Source: Pedobacter sp. UBA1951 (GTDB lineage: Bacteria; Bacteroidota; Bacteroidia; Sphingobacteriales; Sphingobacteriaceae). From it: a stretch of DNA of 9,764 nucleotides. Below are positions 8,255 to 9,764 of this stretch, one piece after another; position 1 is the first letter of the stretch; the number at the start of each line of letters is the position of its first letter. Both the position numbers and the translations under genes were made by a program. The notes beneath the pieces were generated by a model that ran no database searches, was not told the DNA's origin, and worked only from the letters and a program-made list of their open reading frames with translations. The DNA lies in NCBI GenBank assembly GCA_002336465.1, contig DDEP01000036.1, positions 1 to 9,764 on the forward strand, written 5' to 3'.

Positions 8255-9121
8255 ATGATTTTAGTTGCAGATAGTGGATCTTCCAAAACAGATTGGATTG
8301 CTCATAATTCTAAAGAAACATTAGATTTCCATACTCAGGGAATTAACCCGTATTTTTTAAATTCGCAAGAGATCATCAAAATCTTAAGTAAGAACAAAGA
8401 TCTTTCAAAGATAGCTACAGAGGTAAAAGAAATCTACTTTTTTGGCGCAGGTTGTTCTTCTCCAGATAAACGGGAAGTGGTATCAAATGCTTTATCTTCT
8501 TTCTTTAAGAATGCTTATATAAGCGTAGATCATGATTTGATTGGTTCTGCCTATGCAACATGTGGCGATAAAAAAGGCTTATCCTGTATTTTAGGTACAG
8601 GTTCCAATATTGCTTATTATGATGGCAAGGAGGTTTATACCGGCAAGCACGGTTTAGGTTATATTTTAGGTGATGAAGGTTCAGGTACTTTTTTTGGCAG
8701 AAGGGTGCTCTTATCTTATCTCTATAAAACGATGCCAGCAGAGTTGAGAGAGAAATTTAAACAGGTTTACCCGATAACTAAGGATATAGTAATAGAACAT
8801 ATTTATCAAAAGCCCTTCCCCAATTCATATCTGGCCACATTCAGTAAATTTATGGCAGCCAATAAGGAGCACCCTTTTATTCAAAGTTTGCTTAAAGATG
8901 GTTTTCAGGAATTTATAGATAGCAATGTTAAAGATTATAAGAACTACAAATCACTAGAATGCAGCTTTGTAGGTTCAATAGCCTATTATTACCAAGATGA
9001 ACTTAAAGCCGTTTTTGCGGATAATGATATTAAAGTAGGCAAGATATTACAAAAACCAGTTGAGGGTATATTTGAATATATCTTAAAAAGAGAAGGAATA
9101 AGTGAATTACAAAGCGTTTAA
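8255..9121 (+). CDS. BadF/BadG/BcrA/BcrD-type ATPase, probable N-acetylglucosamine kinase
   Basis: This 288-residue cytoplasmic sugar kinase has the actin-like ATPase fold and should phosphorylate N-acetylglucosamine or a related amino sugar using ATP. The phosphate-1 loop is DSGSSKTDW (6-14). GAGCSS (64-69) and VDHDLIGSAYA (91-101, with the expected catalytic Asp) follow. The phosphate-2 loop LGTGSN is at 113-118, GYILGDEGSG at 135-144, and the adenosine segment SFVGSIAYYY near 237-246. The length matches Bacteroidota N-acetylglucosamine kinases. Lack of a signal peptide fits a role in amino-sugar salvage or peptidoglycan recycling. It starts 17 bp after the channel gene without a clear terminator between them, so it is probably the fourth operon gene. 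TATTTTTA in the gap is one base off a -7 box and could give some independent transcription. Other BadF-family substrates (glucosamine, N-acetylmuramic acid) remain possible. Confidence 0.88.
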   Translation: MILVADSGSSKTDWIAHNSKETLDFHTQGINPYFLNSQEIIKILSKNKDLSKIATEVKEIYFFGAGCSSPDKREVVSNALSSFFKNAYISVDHDLIGSAYATCGDKKGLSCILGTGSNIAYYDGKEVYTGKHGLGYILGDEGSGTFFGRRVLLSYLYKTMPAELREKFKQVYPITKDIVIEHIYQKPFPNSYLATFSKFMAANKEHPFIQSLLKDGFQEFIDSNVKDYKNYKSLECSFVGSIAYYYQDELKAVFADNDIKVGKILQKPVEGIFEYILKREGISELQSV

Positions 9122-9135
9122 TAGATTAAACGCTT
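9112..9135. terminator. Hairpin containing both convergent stop codons
   Basis: AAGCGTTTAA (9112-9121) and TTAAACGCTT (9126-9135) are perfect 10-bp arms around the loop TAGA. The kinase's TAA (9119-9121) and the opposing gene's TAA (9126-9128 on the - strand) are both inside the stem. T-rich sequence follows only after a short gap in the + direction (9141-9145), and only TTTG follows in the - direction. As an intrinsic terminator it is therefore weak or moderate. Confidence 0.6.
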
Positions 9136-9392
9136 CCTGATTTTTCTCGTTCTTCTTTTCTCTTATCATTGATCTTTTTTAGCCCGTATGCTACACCTGC
9201 AGCAATAAGCAGGCTCGCTCCTCCATCAAAAGGAACATTAACATCATCCGGATCACAAGGATTATCAGGGTCCATGTCACAAGGGAACCCTTGTGCATAT
9301 GCCACCGTTGTTAAGACCAATAATCCTAAACACACCAATACAGCTTTTTTATAAATGCACTTCAAAACTTTGTTTATTATTGTTCTTAGCAA
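9126..9392 (-). CDS. Small exported PID-CTERM-like protein
   Basis: This is an 88-residue protein of unknown function. A signal peptide ends at VAYA|QGF (residue 33). Next comes an acidic, Asp/Pro-rich stretch with two cysteines (38, 46), arranged as an imperfect 8-residue tandem repeat, PCDMDPDN then PCDPDDVN (37-52). The C-terminus has PFDGG (54-58), a hydrophobic glycine-rich segment ASLLIAAGVAYGL (59-71), then a Lys/Arg-rich tail. This matches my memory of the PID-CTERM sorting-signal proteins of Bacteroidota, in which a P-x-D-G-G motif precedes a membrane segment and a basic tail. No ATG or GTG exists in frame between the upstream stop and the signal peptide. The start must be TTG at 9392 or TTG at 9365. 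The latter gives MKCIYKK and a normal 24-residue signal peptide and may be the true one. A near -7 box, TATAATTG (9407-9400), fits the later start better. Confidence 0.72.
   Translation of the reverse strand: MLRTIINKVLKCIYKKAVLVCLGLLVLTTVAYAQGFPCDMDPDNPCDPDDVNVPFDGGASLLIAAGVAYGLKKINDKRKEEREKSGSV
9237..9284 (-). repeat. 24-bp imperfect tandem repeat encoding PCDxDxxN units
   Basis: The two adjacent 24-bp units (9284-9261 and 9260-9237, - strand) both begin CCTTGTGA and encode PCDMDPDN and PCDPDDVN. Five of eight residues are identical. The Asp spacing and the paired Cys could bind metal or form a disulfide, but that is a guess. Confidence 0.55.
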
Positions 9393-9421
9393 TTGATTAC
9401 AATTATAACATTTTTTGACAA

Positions 9422-9454
9422 AACCTCTTATACTTTTTATCTATATAAGAGGTT
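9422..9454 (-). terminator. AT-rich terminator after the T9SS-sorted gene
   Basis: AACCTCTTATA (9422-9432) and TATAAGAGGTT (9444-9454) form a perfect 11-bp stem with an 11-nt loop. Read on the - strand, the stem begins 18 bp after the stop of the T9SS-sorted gene and runs into TTTTG. No T tract follows on the + strand. The stem is AT-rich and the T run short, so efficiency may be moderate. Confidence 0.55.
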
Positions 9455-9472
9455 AATATCTTTGACCACGTT

Positions 9473-9764
9473 CTATAGTTTTATAAACTTAGCAGTTGCT
9501 AATCTTTTTCCTCCTTTAGCATCATAAATCTCTGCAATATAAGTCCCGGCAGTATATCCTATAATATTTAAGCTATGCCCTTCTAGCAGTTCTTTAGCTT
9601 TTATATTTTTTGTAAGCAATGTTTGCCCTGAAAGGCCTATGATTTTTACAATATAGGTATCTGATGTTAACGCTCCGTTATATTTTAGGGTAAAATCTGC
9701 CTGCACCGGATTAGGATATAAGTTTAATGCAGCATATGCATTAAGATTTGTATCATATTTAACA
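9473..9764 (-). CDS. C-terminal part of a T9SS type A sorted protein (5' truncated)
   Basis: The reading frame is open to the right edge of the window; only the last 96 residues and the stop are present. The visible part is a type IX secretion type A sorting domain. It begins LNLYPNPVQADFTLKY, has the middle motif TYIVKIIGLSGQTLL, then GYTAGTYIAEIYDAKGGKRL, and ends TAKFIKL. Such a domain directs a protein through the outer membrane by T9SS, where it is usually removed, with the cargo attached to the surface or released. The GTG at 9706 lies inside the YPNPV motif and is not a real start. The function of the cargo cannot be told, because the catalytic or binding part is outside the window. 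It is the upstream neighbour of the PID-CTERM-like gene on the same strand, separated by a probable terminator. Confidence 0.88.
   Translation of the reverse strand, partial: VKYDTNLNAYAALNLYPNPVQADFTLKYNGALTSDTYIVKIIGLSGQTLLTKNIKAKELLEGHSLNIIGYTAGTYIAEIYDAKGGKRLATAKFIKL

Noticed and set aside
9704..9706. GTG as the start of a 77-residue protein on the - strand
   Set aside because: The frame continues upstream to the window edge and encodes LNLYPNPV, the start of the T9SS sorting domain. The GTG is an internal Val codon.
1..9764. Defence system, prophage, CRISPR or mobile island
   Set aside because: Every gene has a housekeeping or envelope assignment. There are no repeats with spacers, no transposase or integrase, no flanking direct repeats and no tRNA.

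Overview
The window looks like ordinary chromosomal DNA of a low-GC member of the Bacteroidota, most likely a Sphingobacteriaceae/Pedobacter-like organism. This is an inference. It rests on a type IX secretion (T9SS) type A sorting domain, a PID-CTERM-like small protein, TAnnTTTG-type -7 promoter boxes, the lack of Shine-Dalgarno sequences before most genes, and AT-rich coding style. I saw no insertion sequence, integrase, CRISPR array, tRNA or rRNA, and no sign of recent transfer.

Layout, left to right. Bases 1-221 are non-coding and appear to be the control region of a small outer-membrane beta-barrel protein (222-704, +). This region holds a GG-N10-GC element resembling a sigma-54 promoter, with two related near-palindromes upstream of it. 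A strong 15-bp bidirectional terminator (724-755) separates this gene from a convergent M61-family metallopeptidase with a PDZ domain (776-2575, -). A 143-bp divergent promoter region (2576-2718) then leads into a compact four-gene run on the + strand: RND efflux adaptor (2719-3795), RND inner-membrane pump (3806-6934), TolC-type outer-membrane channel (6924-8237) and a BadF/BadG-type N-acetylglucosamine kinase (8255-9121). The kinase converges on a small PID-CTERM-like exported protein (9126-9392, -). Only four bases separate the two stop codons, and a perfect 10-bp hairpin contains both. Upstream of the small gene on the - strand, past an AT-rich hairpin terminator, lies the C-terminal end of a T9SS-sorted protein whose 5' part is outside the window (9473-9764, -).

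How the genes work together. The adaptor, pump and channel form a complete tripartite proton-driven efflux system spanning both membranes. The kinase is probably co-transcribed with them and likely feeds amino-sugar or peptidoglycan recycling; a functional link to efflux is not evident. The other genes encode envelope or exported proteins. I found no convincing evidence of an undescribed multi-gene system. The observations most worth checking are the sigma-54-like promoter with paired upstream sites, and the shared stop-codon hairpin.
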